Assembly: GCF_001308875.1 (NCBI RefSeq)
Contig: NZ_KQ465114.1
Location: forward strand, 106,386 to 170,385
Direction of reading: 5' to 3'
Length of the DNA stretch: 64,000 bases
Origin: Lysinibacillus sp. ZYM-1
GTDB lineage: Bacteria > Bacillota > Bacilli > Bacillales_A > Planococcaceae
Positions 26,310 through 36,002 of this stretch are shown here, in pieces; within the stretch, counting starts at the first letter, position 1, and each line of letters begins with the position of its first letter. Both the position numbers and the translations under genes were made by a program. A model generated the notes under the pieces. The model ran no database searches. It saw only the letters and a program-made list of their open reading frames with translations, and was not told the DNA's origin.

Positions 26310-27716
26310 TTATTTTTTTCCTGCAAGCTCAACAATTGCTTCAGCATAAATAGCCGCTGCTTTAACAAGATTTTCAACGACGACAAACTCATCTGCACGA
26401 TGCGCCACATCCGGCTCTCCTGGGAATAGCATGCCAAATGCCACGCCCTTTTTCATCACACGTGCATATGTCCCACCGCCTGTAGATAATAACGGTGTTT
26501 CTGTATCACCTGATTGACGTCTATAGATAGCTGCTAATGTTTGTATAAATGGATCATCTTCACTAACATAATGGGGCTTGGAGTCGTCTTGAATATCTAA
26601 TGAAAATCCTTTTTTTACAACTAAGCGTTGAGCCTCTGTAATTTTTTCATCGAATGGATAGGACACAGAATAGCGCATACTAATCACTAAACTGCCTCCA
26701 TTATTGACATCAAAGCTAACGATGCCTGGATTTAATGTTGTATGACCAGACATCGCATCCTCAAATTGTAATTCAAGCTGATGGCCATAATGATCCTGAT
26801 AAAAAGCATCTGCGATAAAGTCGACAAATTGTTTACTTGTCTCTGTCGTCAACTCTTGTTGTAAAAACGCAGCAAGATAAACAGCTGCATTGACACCTTT
26901 TTCTGGTTCCATTGCATGGGCTGCTTTACCTTTGATAGTTATTATATAGCGAGAGTCCTCCATTAATAAAGAGCCTTCTAGCTGATTTTTGCTTAAAAAT
27001 GTTTGAAAATTCTGTTCGAATTGCACTGAAACATGATGAACTGTTGCTTTAGCAAAATCAGGTACCATATTTGGACGCTTTCCTGCATTAAATAGTAGTA
27101 GCTGTTCTTTCTTTGCATCACCAACTTTATTTTGAGAGAACACAAGCTCTGCAATGCCTTTCTCAGCATTAATGAGCGGGAAATCTGCATCTGGTGCAAA
27201 ACCGATTGTCGGCATTTCCTCCTGTTTGAAATAGTGGTCGACACAGCGGAATCCTGTTTCTTCATCCGTACCAATAATCATTCGCACTCTTTTATCTAAT
27301 TGAATACCTGCATCTTTGACAAGTTTCATGGCCATCCATGCCGCAATAGTAGGGCCTTTATCATCAATCGCACCACGTGCATATAGCTTCCCATCTGCTA
27401 CAGTACCGCTGAATGGTGGGTATGTCCAATCCGCTTCATCCCCTATCGGAACAACATCAACATGACATAAAATACCTAGTAATTCTTCTCCTGCACCCAT
27501 TTCAATATGTCCAGCATAGTTATCTACATTTTTCGTTAGTAGCCCTTCTTTTTGGCCCTTTGCTAGTAACCATTCAAGCGCTTGAAGTGGACCATCACCG
27601 AAAGGTACTTCAGTAGTAATCGTATCCTCATCAAGAATACTATTAATTTGCACAAGCTCCTGTAACTCTTGTACTAATTCTTCTTGCCTTTCTTTTGCAG
27701 CTTGTAACCAATTCAT
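26310..27716 (-). CDS. pepV: Dipeptidase PepV (M20 family)
   Basis: The ATG at 27716 with GGAGG eight nt upstream gives 468 residues, the PepV norm; the track's TTG further upstream overlaps that ribosome site. Zinc-site motifs are LGILCHVDVVPIGDEADW (about residue 80), ARGAIDDKGPTIAAW (about 112) and IIGTDEETGFRCVDHYF (about 145), with a late STGGGTYAR (about 430). PepV cleaves dipeptides, including beta-Ala and some D-residue dipeptides, in the cytoplasm. It is upstream of dat in the same operon. Confidence 0.94.
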   Translation of the reverse strand: MNWLQAAKERQEELVQELQELVQINSILDEDTITTEVPFGDGPLQALEWLLAKGQKEGLLTKNVDNYAGHIEMGAGEELLGILCHVDVVPIGDEADWTYPPFSGTVADGKLYARGAIDDKGPTIAAWMAMKLVKDAGIQLDKRVRMIIGTDEETGFRCVDHYFKQEEMPTIGFAPDADFPLINAEKGIAELVFSQNKVGDAKKEQLLLFNAGKRPNMVPDFAKATVHHVSVQFEQNFQTFLSKNQLEGSLLMEDSRYIITIKGKAAHAMEPEKGVNAAVYLAAFLQQELTTETSKQFVDFIADAFYQDHYGHQLELQFEDAMSGHTTLNPGIVSFDVNNGGSLVISMRYSVSYPFDEKITEAQRLVVKKGFSLDIQDDSKPHYVSEDDPFIQTLAAIYRRQSGDTETPLLSTGGGTYARVMKKGVAFGMLFPGEPDVAHRADEFVVVENLVKAAAIYAEAIVELAGKK

Positions 27717-28074
27717 ACCATGTACCTCCTTCAAAGTATTAACATTATTCTACACCTTACAACATATATGACAATCTTCTTTCTGACAACTTTTTTCGGC
27801 AATTTCTACTGACACTACCACATATAGCATGTATTTCACTTATTTCCACAAAATACAGTAAAAATTTTATGTTTCTATTGTAAATTTCTCTTGCATTCAC
27901 TAGAAAATCATGTAGTTTTTCTATATAATGAAGTTATCAGAATAATTGTTCTGACTATAAAAATTAGAAAAGGGGATGTCTAAGGCAGCTACTTAATAGC
28001 CTAAGTGCACTCCGCACATATTGTCGTCCGCTAGTCTTTGCCAAGAGAATTAAGATGAAGGAGTGGTTCATTTA
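27717..28074. promoter_or_regulatory. Divergent promoter region of pepV and ytzE with a GC-richer leader
   Basis: The plus strand has a good -10 (TATAAT, 27924-27929) followed by a near-palindrome cagaataattgttctg (27938-27953, one mismatched pair). From about 27974 to 28050 the leader of ytzE is noticeably richer in G and C than its surroundings. It contains a six-codon reading frame (atgtctaaggcagct...taa) behind AGGGG and a small gtgc/gcac hairpin. I see no known riboswitch. Confidence 0.45.
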
Positions 28075-28296
28075 ATGAAACCAACTACTGATCGAATGCT
28101 TAATCGTATTAAAGACGTGTACATGTTTATTTTAGACAAAGGAACCGTGTCTACACAGGATTTAGTCGAAGAGTTTAGTATCACTCCTCGCACCGTTCAA
28201 AGAGATTTGAACGTGTTAGCCTTTAACGATTTGGTGATGAGTCCAAGTCGAGGCAGATGGACAACGACGAAGAAAAAAGTAAAATTGACGTCTTAG
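28075..28296 (+). CDS. ytzE: Small DeoR-type helix-turn-helix protein YtzE
   Basis: The 73-residue protein is nearly all a DeoR-family winged HTH: DRMLNRIKDVYMFILDKGTVSTQDL then ITPRTVQRDLNVLAFNDLV as the recognition part. It has no effector domain, like B. subtilis YtzE. The ATG at 28075 is preferred to the GTG at 28063 because GGAG (28060-28063) overlaps the latter. Its targets are unknown; the imperfect palindrome in its own promoter region could be one. Confidence 0.85.
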   Translation: MKPTTDRMLNRIKDVYMFILDKGTVSTQDLVEEFSITPRTVQRDLNVLAFNDLVMSPSRGRWTTTKKKVKLTS

Positions 28297-28331
28297 TTTT
28301 ACGTAGAATACGTAAAGCATTGTGTATGGAA

Positions 28332-28365
28332 AAGAATGACCTTTCGTCGGGGTCATTCTTTTTTT
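28332..28365 (+). terminator. Terminator of ytzE
   Basis: Stem aagaatgacc/ggtcattctt with a 9-nt loop, then a run of seven T. The following stretch to about 28600 shows no coding sequence that I can support; a -35 TTTACA and -10 TAAACT (17-nt spacing, 28574-28602) could drive the MFS gene. Confidence 0.9.
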
Positions 28366-28637
28366 GTTGTTAGGAGATTATTAGATATTTTGTATCTTGT
28401 TGGATAAAGCGGCGATTGATTTTTACCTGTTCACTAGACAGGATGAAGAACCCACTTCTGTGACTTGATCTGGTGCAGTCTGGTTCCGAACTATTACCTG
28501 CCAAAAAGTCTAAATTTGAAGCTCCCCCACTCCGAGTATCACCTACTCTTATCCTTCAAAATTATTTTGACTATTTACAGTTGCTTAACAATCCGTTAAA
28601 CTCGAAACATTCTAAATTGTTGAGAGGAGGATTTTAT

Positions 28638-29807
28638 ATGAAACTGTCAAAGTTGTTTCATCCTTTAGTTTGGATTATTTTGGGTGGAACAGTTTTCACA
28701 CGTATAGCAAGCTTTATGGCAATGCCATTTTTAGCGATTTATTTACATAATGAAATTGAAGCCTCCCCTTTGCAAATTGGGTTGACGATAGGTATTGCAC
28801 CGCTCATCTCCACGGTTGGAGGGTTTTTTGGTGGATATTTGACTGATCGTTTCGGGAGAAAAAGTGTTATTCTTTTAACAATTATTGTGTGGAGTCTCGT
28901 ATTCTTTGGTTTTGCTACTGTCCATACTGTTTGGTTATTTGTTCTATTTAACGCTTTAAATGGCCTTTGTCGCTCATTTTTTGAACCTTCCACACAGGCA
29001 TTAATGATTGATTTTACACCTGCTGATAAACGAAAAAGACTATTTTCATTACGTTACACGGCCATTAATATTGCTGCAGTCATAGGTCCAATAATTGGCG
29101 TGTATATCTCACAGCTAGCAAGTCCGAGTATACCTTTTATGCTGACAGGTATTATGTATATTATTTACGCCGTATTTTTATTTTTCATATTAAAACGTTA
29201 TCAAATGCAGCAACAAAAGGCTGTCACACAAACAAAAATTTTGCACACCTTTACAATCCTTTTGACAAATCGTGTGCTGCTTAGCTTTATTTTTGGAGCT
29301 ATCCTTATCAATATCGGGTACTCTCAATTTGATTCAACATTACCACAAATCATTGAATTAACCGTTGAGAATGGAACAAAGCTTTATTCGCTATTAATAT
29401 CTCTCAATGCAGCGGTGGTCTTACTATTACAATTGCCAATTAGTATAGTGTCTGAAAGATTTTCATCATCCGCAACCTTGTTAGTTGGTATTCTGTTTTT
29501 TGCTATGGGACTTTTTTTGTTCGGGTTCTCCAACAACTATACACTCTATATAATCGCCATGATTATTTTTACGATTGGCGAAATCTTTGCCTTCCCTACA
29601 ATGAATGTCATGATTGATGAAATTGCGCCTGACACTCAAAAAGCAACCTACCTTGGTGCTGCGCAATTTAAAAATTTAGGGGGCTTTATTGGACCAATCA
29701 TAGGAGGTTGGCTATTAACCCATTATATGAATGCCATGTTTGCAGTTATCGCCATCCTTGTATTATGTAGTTGCATCTTTTATCAATCAAAAACACCAAC
29801 ACATTAA
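28638..29807 (+). CDS. MFS transporter, DHA1-like drug/metabolite exporter
   Basis: The ATG at 28638 with GAGAGGAGG upstream gives 389 residues and a normal MKLSKLFHPLVWIILGG first helix; the upstream extension is not coding. Twelve hydrophobic segments are visible, with MFS motif A as GYLTDRFGRKSVILL between helices 2 and 3 and the GPIIGVYIS (helix 5) and GPIIGGWLL (helix 11) motifs seen in drug:H+ antiporters. The exported compound is unknown. It is monocistronic between two terminators. Confidence 0.85.
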   Translation: MKLSKLFHPLVWIILGGTVFTRIASFMAMPFLAIYLHNEIEASPLQIGLTIGIAPLISTVGGFFGGYLTDRFGRKSVILLTIIVWSLVFFGFATVHTVWLFVLFNALNGLCRSFFEPSTQALMIDFTPADKRKRLFSLRYTAINIAAVIGPIIGVYISQLASPSIPFMLTGIMYIIYAVFLFFILKRYQMQQQKAVTQTKILHTFTILLTNRVLLSFIFGAILINIGYSQFDSTLPQIIELTVENGTKLYSLLISLNAAVVLLLQLPISIVSERFSSSATLLVGILFFAMGLFLFGFSNNYTLYIIAMIIFTIGEIFAFPTMNVMIDEIAPDTQKATYLGAAQFKNLGGFIGPIIGGWLLTHYMNAMFAVIAILVLCSCIFYQSKTPTH

Positions 29808-29867
29808 AAAGTGCTCCATTTCTATAAAAATAGCTAAATCTGCTATCTATAGAATGGAGCGCTTTTT
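29806..29867. terminator. Bidirectional terminator between the MFS and GGDEF genes
   Basis: A long hairpin, with outer arms aaaagtgctccatttctata and tatagaatggagcgcttttt (one bulge) and an inner atagc/gctat stem. A/T tracts flank it between convergent genes. Confidence 0.82.
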
Positions 29868-31383
29868 AGATTCTGGTATCTTCGTCAGCAGCTACTTCTG
29901 TATAACTAGAGTATTGGTCTTTACCAGCATTTTTTGATTGATATAATGCTTTATCGGCTCGCTCAAATAAGCTCATTTCCGTGTCTTCGGTATGATGATA
30001 AATGGCCCCACCCATACTCACGGATAATACAGACCATTTCTCAATGGCATGCCCTTCGAATTTAAGCGTTCTTATTTGAGTCAAGATGGCCTCTGCTATT
30101 TGTTGCATATGATGTTCTGTTGTGTCGTACAGAACAATGGCAAATTCATCTCCTCCAAATCTAACGACAAAACCATCTTTTTTCACTACTTTCTTTAAGA
30201 TCCTAGCTGTCCCAATTAGGATATGATCCCCTTCCGCATGACCAAATTGATCATTTACTTGTTTAAAGTTGTCTAAATCAATCAACAGTAATGCGGGTCT
30301 ATTTACTTTTCGTTTCTTTATTAAACTGTCTACTTTGCGAATATATGTCGCACGGTTATAGACACCTGTTAACGGGTCAAAAGTGGCGAGATGTATCGTT
30401 TTGGAGAGAATTTTATTAATGACTAGCAGCATCACAAAAGCAGTTACAAGAGCGATGGCTAGTAAAATCCAAAACTGTTTTGAGTTTTTTTGCAGCGCTT
30501 CTATTTTTGTGAAATTGCCGTATTTCACATAAACAATCCTTTTGGAAGACTCTCCTCTGACCGTCTCCGCTTCATAAGGTAAAAAAAGATGCGTTTCGAT
30601 ATAACCATGATCTAGTTCTTTTTGATACTCCATAGGCTTCATCTTTTTCTTTGCCAGCTCAAAGTATTTCTGAAATTGTTGGGATTGTTCTTGAACTGTT
30701 ATTCTCTTTGACTTTGAATCATTAAAGAATACCCCTCCGGCATTAATGGTTTGCACTTCTACTAAATCAACGTATTTAGCTACCAAATATTCTGAAGTTT
30801 TTTCAAAATTAAAAGTTTGGAAAACTGGATCTTTCAATAAGTCTATACTTAGTTCCAGAAGATATTTCTTATCCTCTGTTGCTAGGTAGCCAAATTTTCG
30901 ATATTCTCCTGTCGTTGTTGAAATATCGATCCCGTCTGTGTAAAACCCTCCACTCGCACGCCGTTCATTCAATAATGCAGAAAAACGTTGACAACAATTA
31001 GAAAAGTTTAAACCAATATCTTTATCAAATGTCGTGTATATCACTGTATTTGTCTGATCTACTATGTATATATCCATATCATGTTTATTTTTCATTTGTT
31101 GTAAATCCCATGAAGCAACATTGGTGTTTTCACGATAATAGTTTTTTAAAGTTCTGAGTTCCTGCTCCATTTTGTCTGACATGTTTTTATCAAAATAAAA
31201 ATGGGCATTATCTACAGCTCGCATATCTGTAAGAATATGATTTTCTATTAATATTCTGTTCCTAGCCACTTGCTTTTCGATATCATCAACTAATATTTGC
31301 CTATTCACATATGAAATTACAGCAACAAGTATGACTGCAAAAGCTATTAAAGATAGTAATAATTTAATTCGCAGGTTCTTCAT
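29866..31383 (-). CDS. Membrane-anchored diguanylate cyclase with extracytoplasmic sensor
   Basis: The 505-residue protein has a first membrane helix at 8-26, an extracytoplasmic region of about 275 residues (Cache-like, containing the pair Cys130-Cys131), a second helix at 305-322 and a GGDEF domain to the end. The active-site motif is intact (RFGGDEFA, 408-415), with DLDNFKQVND (369-378), so it should make cyclic di-GMP from two GTP. The usual inhibitory I-site RxxD before GGDEF reads VKKD here, so product feedback may be lost. The ligand is unknown. Confidence 0.9.
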   Translation of the reverse strand: MKNLRIKLLLSLIAFAVILVAVISYVNRQILVDDIEKQVARNRILIENHILTDMRAVDNAHFYFDKNMSDKMEQELRTLKNYYRENTNVASWDLQQMKNKHDMDIYIVDQTNTVIYTTFDKDIGLNFSNCCQRFSALLNERRASGGFYTDGIDISTTTGEYRKFGYLATEDKKYLLELSIDLLKDPVFQTFNFEKTSEYLVAKYVDLVEVQTINAGGVFFNDSKSKRITVQEQSQQFQKYFELAKKKMKPMEYQKELDHGYIETHLFLPYEAETVRGESSKRIVYVKYGNFTKIEALQKNSKQFWILLAIALVTAFVMLLVINKILSKTIHLATFDPLTGVYNRATYIRKVDSLIKKRKVNRPALLLIDLDNFKQVNDQFGHAEGDHILIGTARILKKVVKKDGFVVRFGGDEFAIVLYDTTEHHMQQIAEAILTQIRTLKFEGHAIEKWSVLSVSMGGAIYHHTEDTEMSLFERADKALYQSKNAGKDQYSSYTEVAADEDTRI

Positions 31384-31512
31384 TTATTTACCCTCTACTT
31401 ATTTTCACCATCATTTTTTGGAAACATCTTAGAGATTGATAAGTACCTTAACTATATCAAGATAACTCATTACATATTATACAGTTCCTGTCATAAGGCT
31501 GTATATAAAAAT

Positions 31513-31537
31513 CCCCGATGCTAAGTTAGCATCGAGG
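31513..31537 (-). terminator. Terminator of the ytgP-rsuA operon
   Basis: On the minus strand cctcgatgcta pairs with tagcatcgggg, followed by ATTTTT. It starts just after the rsuA stop. Confidence 0.85.
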
Positions 31538-31543
31538 AACATG

Positions 31544-32257
31544 TTAAAGATTGTTTTGTAAGCAGTCTAGCTCTTCTACAGTTAGCTCACGATATTCTCC
31601 TAACGCTAGACGATCATCTAATTTTAGATTACCCATAGATATGCGCTTTAAATAGGTTACGCGTTTACCTACAGACTCGAACATTCGCTTCACCTGATGA
31701 AACTTACCTTCCTGAATCATTAGCTCTATCTCGGATTGTGGTGCAGATCTGAGAATCACAAGTTTTCCAGGTTTTGTCATATATCCATCATCTAGCTCTA
31801 CGCCATGTGCAAATTTTTCAGCGTCATCTTCAGTTACAACGCCTTCAATCTGTGCGTAATAAACCTTTGGCACATGTTTTTTTGGAGACAATAAATTATG
31901 TGCCAAAGTGCCGTCATTGGTTAATAACAGCAAGCCTTCTGTATCTTTATCTAGTCGGCCAACTGGAAAAGGCTGAAAATGCTGGTCTAATGGCTCCAGC
32001 AAGTCAATAACCGTTTTATCTCTTAAATCTTCTGTTGCAGAAATGACACCAGGTGGTTTATTCATCATAAAATAGACAAACTCTGTATAAACGACACGCT
32101 CACCATACACGGACACATGTTGCTGTTCTGGGTCTACGTGTAATGCTGCATCCTTCACATATGCGCCATCCACTGTGACAGCTTTTTGTTTTAATAGCTG
32201 CTTAACTTCCTTGCGTGAGCCATACCCCATATTTGCTAGTAATTTATCTAAACGCAT
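31544..32257 (-). CDS. rsuA: RsuA-family 16S rRNA pseudouridine synthase
   Basis: The 237-residue protein has an N-terminal S4 RNA-binding domain (MRLDKLLANMGYGSRKEVKQ) and a catalytic domain with the pseudouridine-synthase motif GRLDKDTEGLLLLTNDG (about residue 102, catalytic Asp in RLDKDT), then PKKHVPKVYYA and GKFHQVKRMF. RsuA modifies U516 of 16S rRNA in E. coli, and this family's Bacillus member (YtzG) is the equivalent. The ATG follows GGAG. It begins 10 nt after ytgP, as in B. subtilis. Confidence 0.94.
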   Translation of the reverse strand: MRLDKLLANMGYGSRKEVKQLLKQKAVTVDGAYVKDAALHVDPEQQHVSVYGERVVYTEFVYFMMNKPPGVISATEDLRDKTVIDLLEPLDQHFQPFPVGRLDKDTEGLLLLTNDGTLAHNLLSPKKHVPKVYYAQIEGVVTEDDAEKFAHGVELDDGYMTKPGKLVILRSAPQSEIELMIQEGKFHQVKRMFESVGKRVTYLKRISMGNLKLDDRLALGEYRELTVEELDCLQNNL

Positions 32258-32267
32258 CCTACCACTC

Positions 32268-33890
32268 CTATTTCATACCCAGCTTGCTCATAATGCGAGT
32301 CAATCGTTCCCCTAATAGCTTCTGTGCTAAACCTAAACGTAGTGACAAGAAGCCATATACAGCTACACCAACACCAGCACAAATAATAGAGAATAGTAAT
32401 GCTGAGAATTTACTATCAACTGGACCCATTAGCAATTCCAATAGCTTATGGACAATCAACACACTGATAGCCATTGCCATTGTTAATAAGGCAATTAACA
32501 TGACACGTCGAACGACCATTTCTGATCGATAATTTAATGTTTTTCGTAACACAAGAATATTAATAATAATCGATACACTATAGCCTATTGCTGTTGCTAC
32601 AATAGCACCATCAGCCTCCAGCAATCGGATTAACGGGATATTTATCGCTAGCTTGACGAATATTCCTGATAATAAGCTGAAGACAATCCATTTTTGAAAA
32701 TCAATTCCTTGTAGTAAGGCAGCAGTGACTTGGAATAACGCAAATAAAATCGCAACAGGTGCATAATGAGCTAAAATCATAGCACCCATTTCACTTTCAG
32801 AATAAAGCATAAAGTAAATTTCATTTGCTAACAGAGAAATACCAACCACCGCAGGCAGTGTAATAAAGATTAGAATTTGATAGGTTTTATCCATCGCATG
32901 ACGTAGCGATAAATACTCACCCTGAGTGTAATATTTTGTAATTGTTGGGACAAGTGCCATCGAAAAACCTGTTGCTAGCATGACAGGAATGATGACAACT
33001 TTATGCGTCATAAAGTTAATCATCGATAAATAGGTATCTGTGACCTCAGCTAAACCAATAGATGTCATAGCCCCATTAAAGGTAAGCATATCGACTAATT
33101 GGAAGAGCGGATTGGCCACACCTACAAACACCATTGGTATGGAATAGGTAATAACCTCTTTATAAATATTAGACATCGGCAGCTGTGTAGAGGTCACACT
33201 TTGGCTGCGTAATAAGTTAAATTCAGGCTGATATTTTTTCCAGTAATAATAAAGAACACCTAAGCCACCAATCGCCCCGATAAAGGCTGCAAATACTGCA
33301 AAAGAGATGGCTGTCTCTGGTTTTCCTTTGAACACAACAACCACAAGGAAGGAACCACCAAGTAACACGACAATTCGCACAATTTGTTCCACCAATTGTG
33401 ATACGGCGGTAGGCTCCATTTTGTCATAGCCTTGGAAGAAACCTCGCCAAAGACTCATAAATGGTACAACAATTAGGGCAAAACTAACCCATCTTATGAC
33501 TGAAGCAATCTGATCCACGGTAAAAACTTGTTCTTCACTCTTAATGACCAATCCTGCTATAGGCGTTGCAAGAAGGAAGAGGGCAATAAATGCTGCAAAA
33601 CCCGTTATCATCATAATGAGTATGCCTGATTTCATCAGCTTGCGACCTGATTGATAATCTCCTATAGCATTGTATTTAGAAACAAATTTGGAGACAGCAA
33701 TTGGCGCACCTGAAATAGCGATTGCCAGCATAATAGAGTAGGGAATGTATGCATATTGATAGAGCGCGATATTTTTCTCACCGACAATTGCATAAAACGG
33801 AAAAATATAAATTAATCCGAGCACCTTCGATAAAAACATCCCCAATGTTAATATCGCAGTACCTTTCATTAAATTGGACATCATACCCAT
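32268..33890 (-). CDS. ytgP: MurJ/MVF-type lipid flippase YtgP
   Basis: This polytopic membrane protein of 540 residues has about 14 hydrophobic helices and belongs to the polysaccharide-exporter/MVF superfamily. MKGTAILTLGMFLSKVLGLIY at the N-terminus and GFFQGYDKMEPTAVSQLVEQI (read as FQGYDKMEPTA) in the middle are family hallmarks. B. subtilis YtgP is the MurJ-like flippase for lipid II, acting alongside Amj. The start is uncertain within MGMMSN because several ATGs follow a weak GGATGGGT. It is cotranscribed with rsuA. Confidence 0.92.
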   Translation of the reverse strand: MGMMSNLMKGTAILTLGMFLSKVLGLIYIFPFYAIVGEKNIALYQYAYIPYSIMLAIAISGAPIAVSKFVSKYNAIGDYQSGRKLMKSGILIMMITGFAAFIALFLLATPIAGLVIKSEEQVFTVDQIASVIRWVSFALIVVPFMSLWRGFFQGYDKMEPTAVSQLVEQIVRIVVLLGGSFLVVVVFKGKPETAISFAVFAAFIGAIGGLGVLYYYWKKYQPEFNLLRSQSVTSTQLPMSNIYKEVITYSIPMVFVGVANPLFQLVDMLTFNGAMTSIGLAEVTDTYLSMINFMTHKVVIIPVMLATGFSMALVPTITKYYTQGEYLSLRHAMDKTYQILIFITLPAVVGISLLANEIYFMLYSESEMGAMILAHYAPVAILFALFQVTAALLQGIDFQKWIVFSLLSGIFVKLAINIPLIRLLEADGAIVATAIGYSVSIIINILVLRKTLNYRSEMVVRRVMLIALLTMAMAISVLIVHKLLELLMGPVDSKFSALLFSIICAGVGVAVYGFLSLRLGLAQKLLGERLTRIMSKLGMK

Positions 33891-34105
33891 CCATTCATTG
33901 TAAAATCAAAATTATTATCGTAATACACCAAAGTATACTTATAAAACGCTTTTTTTATTTTTTTGAAGTAACGATATGCAAGCGCTGTCACATAAAAATT
34001 CCATAAGTAAACCAACTGTAATCTTAACATATTTATAGGAAATGAGACGCATTAAAACATCAAAAAGTTCATTTAAAAGTAAACTTGAAAAAAAGGCCTT
34101 AAAAT

Positions 34106-34138
34106 AATCGGTGAGGATTACAAAAACCCCCACCGATT
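34106..34138 (-). terminator. Hairpin after asnB
   Basis: Arms aatcggtg/caccgatt with further inner pairing, followed on the minus strand by ATTATTTT. It lies 17 nt after the asnB stop. The remaining 210 nt to ytgP are AT-rich with no other feature that I can support. Confidence 0.65.
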
Positions 34139-34154
34139 AAAGCTCATTTCTTTA

Positions 34155-36002
34155 TTACATGTCCACAAAGAACTTTTTATACCACACCAGGAATACATAG
34201 GCTGTCCAAATGTAACGGCCACGGTTTGCTTTACCTTCATAGTGTTCATCTAGATAACCAACCAATTGCTTAGTATCAAAGAATTCATTGGCAAAGTCAG
34301 TTGTAAACATTTCTTTTACCATATTATAGTACTTTTCTTCACGTAACCAGTGACGAATTGGCACTGGGAAACCAAGTTTTGGACGTTTTGCCCATTCTTC
34401 TGGCAATTCTTGGTGTGCCGCTTGACGTAGAACATATTTTGTATCAATATCATTGACGCGATATTGAGATGGAATATTTTTAGCTAATTCCATTACTTCT
34501 TTATCTAAGAAAGGTACACGTAATTCAATCGAATGCGCCATACTCATCTTGTCGGCTTTTAATAAAATATCGCCTGGCATCCAAAGATTTAAATCTAAGT
34601 ACTGCATTTTAGTCACATCATCTTCGCCTGGTACTTCGTCGTAAATGCGTTTTGTAATAGATTTTACAGATGGCGCATTTTTATAATCCGGTTTTAAAAC
34701 ATTAATGGCATCTACTTCATCCCAAACTACTGCTTCGCCGATAAAACGTTCTTCTACCGTTTGACCACCTTTAATTAGGAAGTTCGTATATTGGCTTTTA
34801 GGTAGAGCTTCTGCAATTCCTCGTAACGTTTTACGAACACCCCATGGAAGTTTTTCGTATTTTTGCATTCTTCCTGAGTTTTGATACCAAGAGTAACCAC
34901 CAAAAATTTCATCCGCACCTTCACCTGAAAGTACAACCGTTACATCTTTAGAAGCAAGTTCTGAAAGGAAGTAAAGCGGTACTGAAGAAGGATTCGATTG
35001 CGGCTCGTCCATATGCCATTGAATTTTCGGAAGAGCTTCAAAGCACTCATCTGCTGTAATATATTTACGCTCATTTTGAATATCTAACGTATCTGATAAA
35101 TCTTTTGCTAGGTTCGTTTCATTAAACATATCTTCATAGTCAGCAAACCCTACTGAGAAGGATTTATCAGGACGTAATAAGGACGTAATATAACTTGAGT
35201 CAATACCACCTGATAAGAATGAACCAACTTTCACATCACTGATTTGATGTGCTTCAACAGATTCTTTAACAGTTGAACGAATTTCTTCAATGTATTTTTC
35301 AATTGGCGCTTCTTTGGCATGGAATTTTTTATCCCAATATTGCACAATTTGCTTTTTGCCATTTTGAATCAGCATATAGTGTGCTGGTGGTAATTTAAAG
35401 ACCCCTTTAAAGAATGTTTCATCCATTGAAGAATATTGGAATGTTAAATAAGGGCGTAGAGCCTTTTTATTTAATTCTTTAATAAAAGAAGGGTGTGGTA
35501 AAAATGATTTAATTTCAGAACCAAAAATAAATGTACCATCTGTTGTATGTTCAGAGTAATACAATGGTTTAATGCCAAAGCCGTCACGAGCGATGAACTG
35601 TAAATCATTCTTTTTATCCCAAATACAGAAGGCAAACATCCCGCGTAACTTTTTCACAAAGTCTACACCGTACTCTACATAGCCATAAATAATAACTTCA
35701 CTATCTGACTGTGTTTTAAAGGAATGTCCTTTTTCAATAAGATCTGCACGCAGCTCTTGGAAGTTAAATATTTCTCCATTAAATACAAGTACAATATTAC
35801 CATCTTCACTGTATAATGGTTGATTCGCTACATCTGATAAGTCAATAATACTTAATCGTCTGAATCCTAACGTTACTTTATCGTCACTATGAATACCACC
35901 ACTATCTGGTCCGCGGTGAATAATTGTATTCATCATATTTTCAATTGTTTGATGATGATCAATCACATTTGTTCCATTAATATAACCTATAAATCCGCAC
36001 AT
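34155..36002 (-). CDS. asnB: Glutamine-hydrolysing asparagine synthetase
   Basis: Starting at ATG 36002 (GAGGTG upstream) the protein has 615 residues and begins MCGFIGYING, so the N-terminal nucleophile Cys2 is exposed; the longer frame would bury it and is wrong. A class II glutaminase domain (RGPDSGG, FNGEIFNFQELR) is followed by the synthetase domain with PP-loop SGGIDSSYI (about 268) and SGEGADEIFGGY (about 362). It makes asparagine from aspartate, glutamine and ATP. Relatives also amidate peptidoglycan: AsnB in B. subtilis (mDAP) and AsnH in Lactococcus (D-Asp bridge). It diverges from ytfP. Confidence 0.95.
   Translation of the reverse strand: MCGFIGYINGTNVIDHHQTIENMMNTIIHRGPDSGGIHSDDKVTLGFRRLSIIDLSDVANQPLYSEDGNIVLVFNGEIFNFQELRADLIEKGHSFKTQSDSEVIIYGYVEYGVDFVKKLRGMFAFCIWDKKNDLQFIARDGFGIKPLYYSEHTTDGTFIFGSEIKSFLPHPSFIKELNKKALRPYLTFQYSSMDETFFKGVFKLPPAHYMLIQNGKKQIVQYWDKKFHAKEAPIEKYIEEIRSTVKESVEAHQISDVKVGSFLSGGIDSSYITSLLRPDKSFSVGFADYEDMFNETNLAKDLSDTLDIQNERKYITADECFEALPKIQWHMDEPQSNPSSVPLYFLSELASKDVTVVLSGEGADEIFGGYSWYQNSGRMQKYEKLPWGVRKTLRGIAEALPKSQYTNFLIKGGQTVEERFIGEAVVWDEVDAINVLKPDYKNAPSVKSITKRIYDEVPGEDDVTKMQYLDLNLWMPGDILLKADKMSMAHSIELRVPFLDKEVMELAKNIPSQYRVNDIDTKYVLRQAAHQELPEEWAKRPKLGFPVPIRHWLREEKYYNMVKEMFTTDFANEFFDTKQLVGYLDEHYEGKANRGRYIWTAYVFLVWYKKFFVDM

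Noticed and set aside
28429..28560. Possible tRNA or small-RNA remnant (segment with ggttccgaac)
   Set aside because: No cloverleaf can be drawn and no matching acceptor stem is present.
32215..32532. 105-codon plus-strand frame opposite rsuA and ytgP
   Set aside because: Antisense to two conserved genes and with no supporting start signals.
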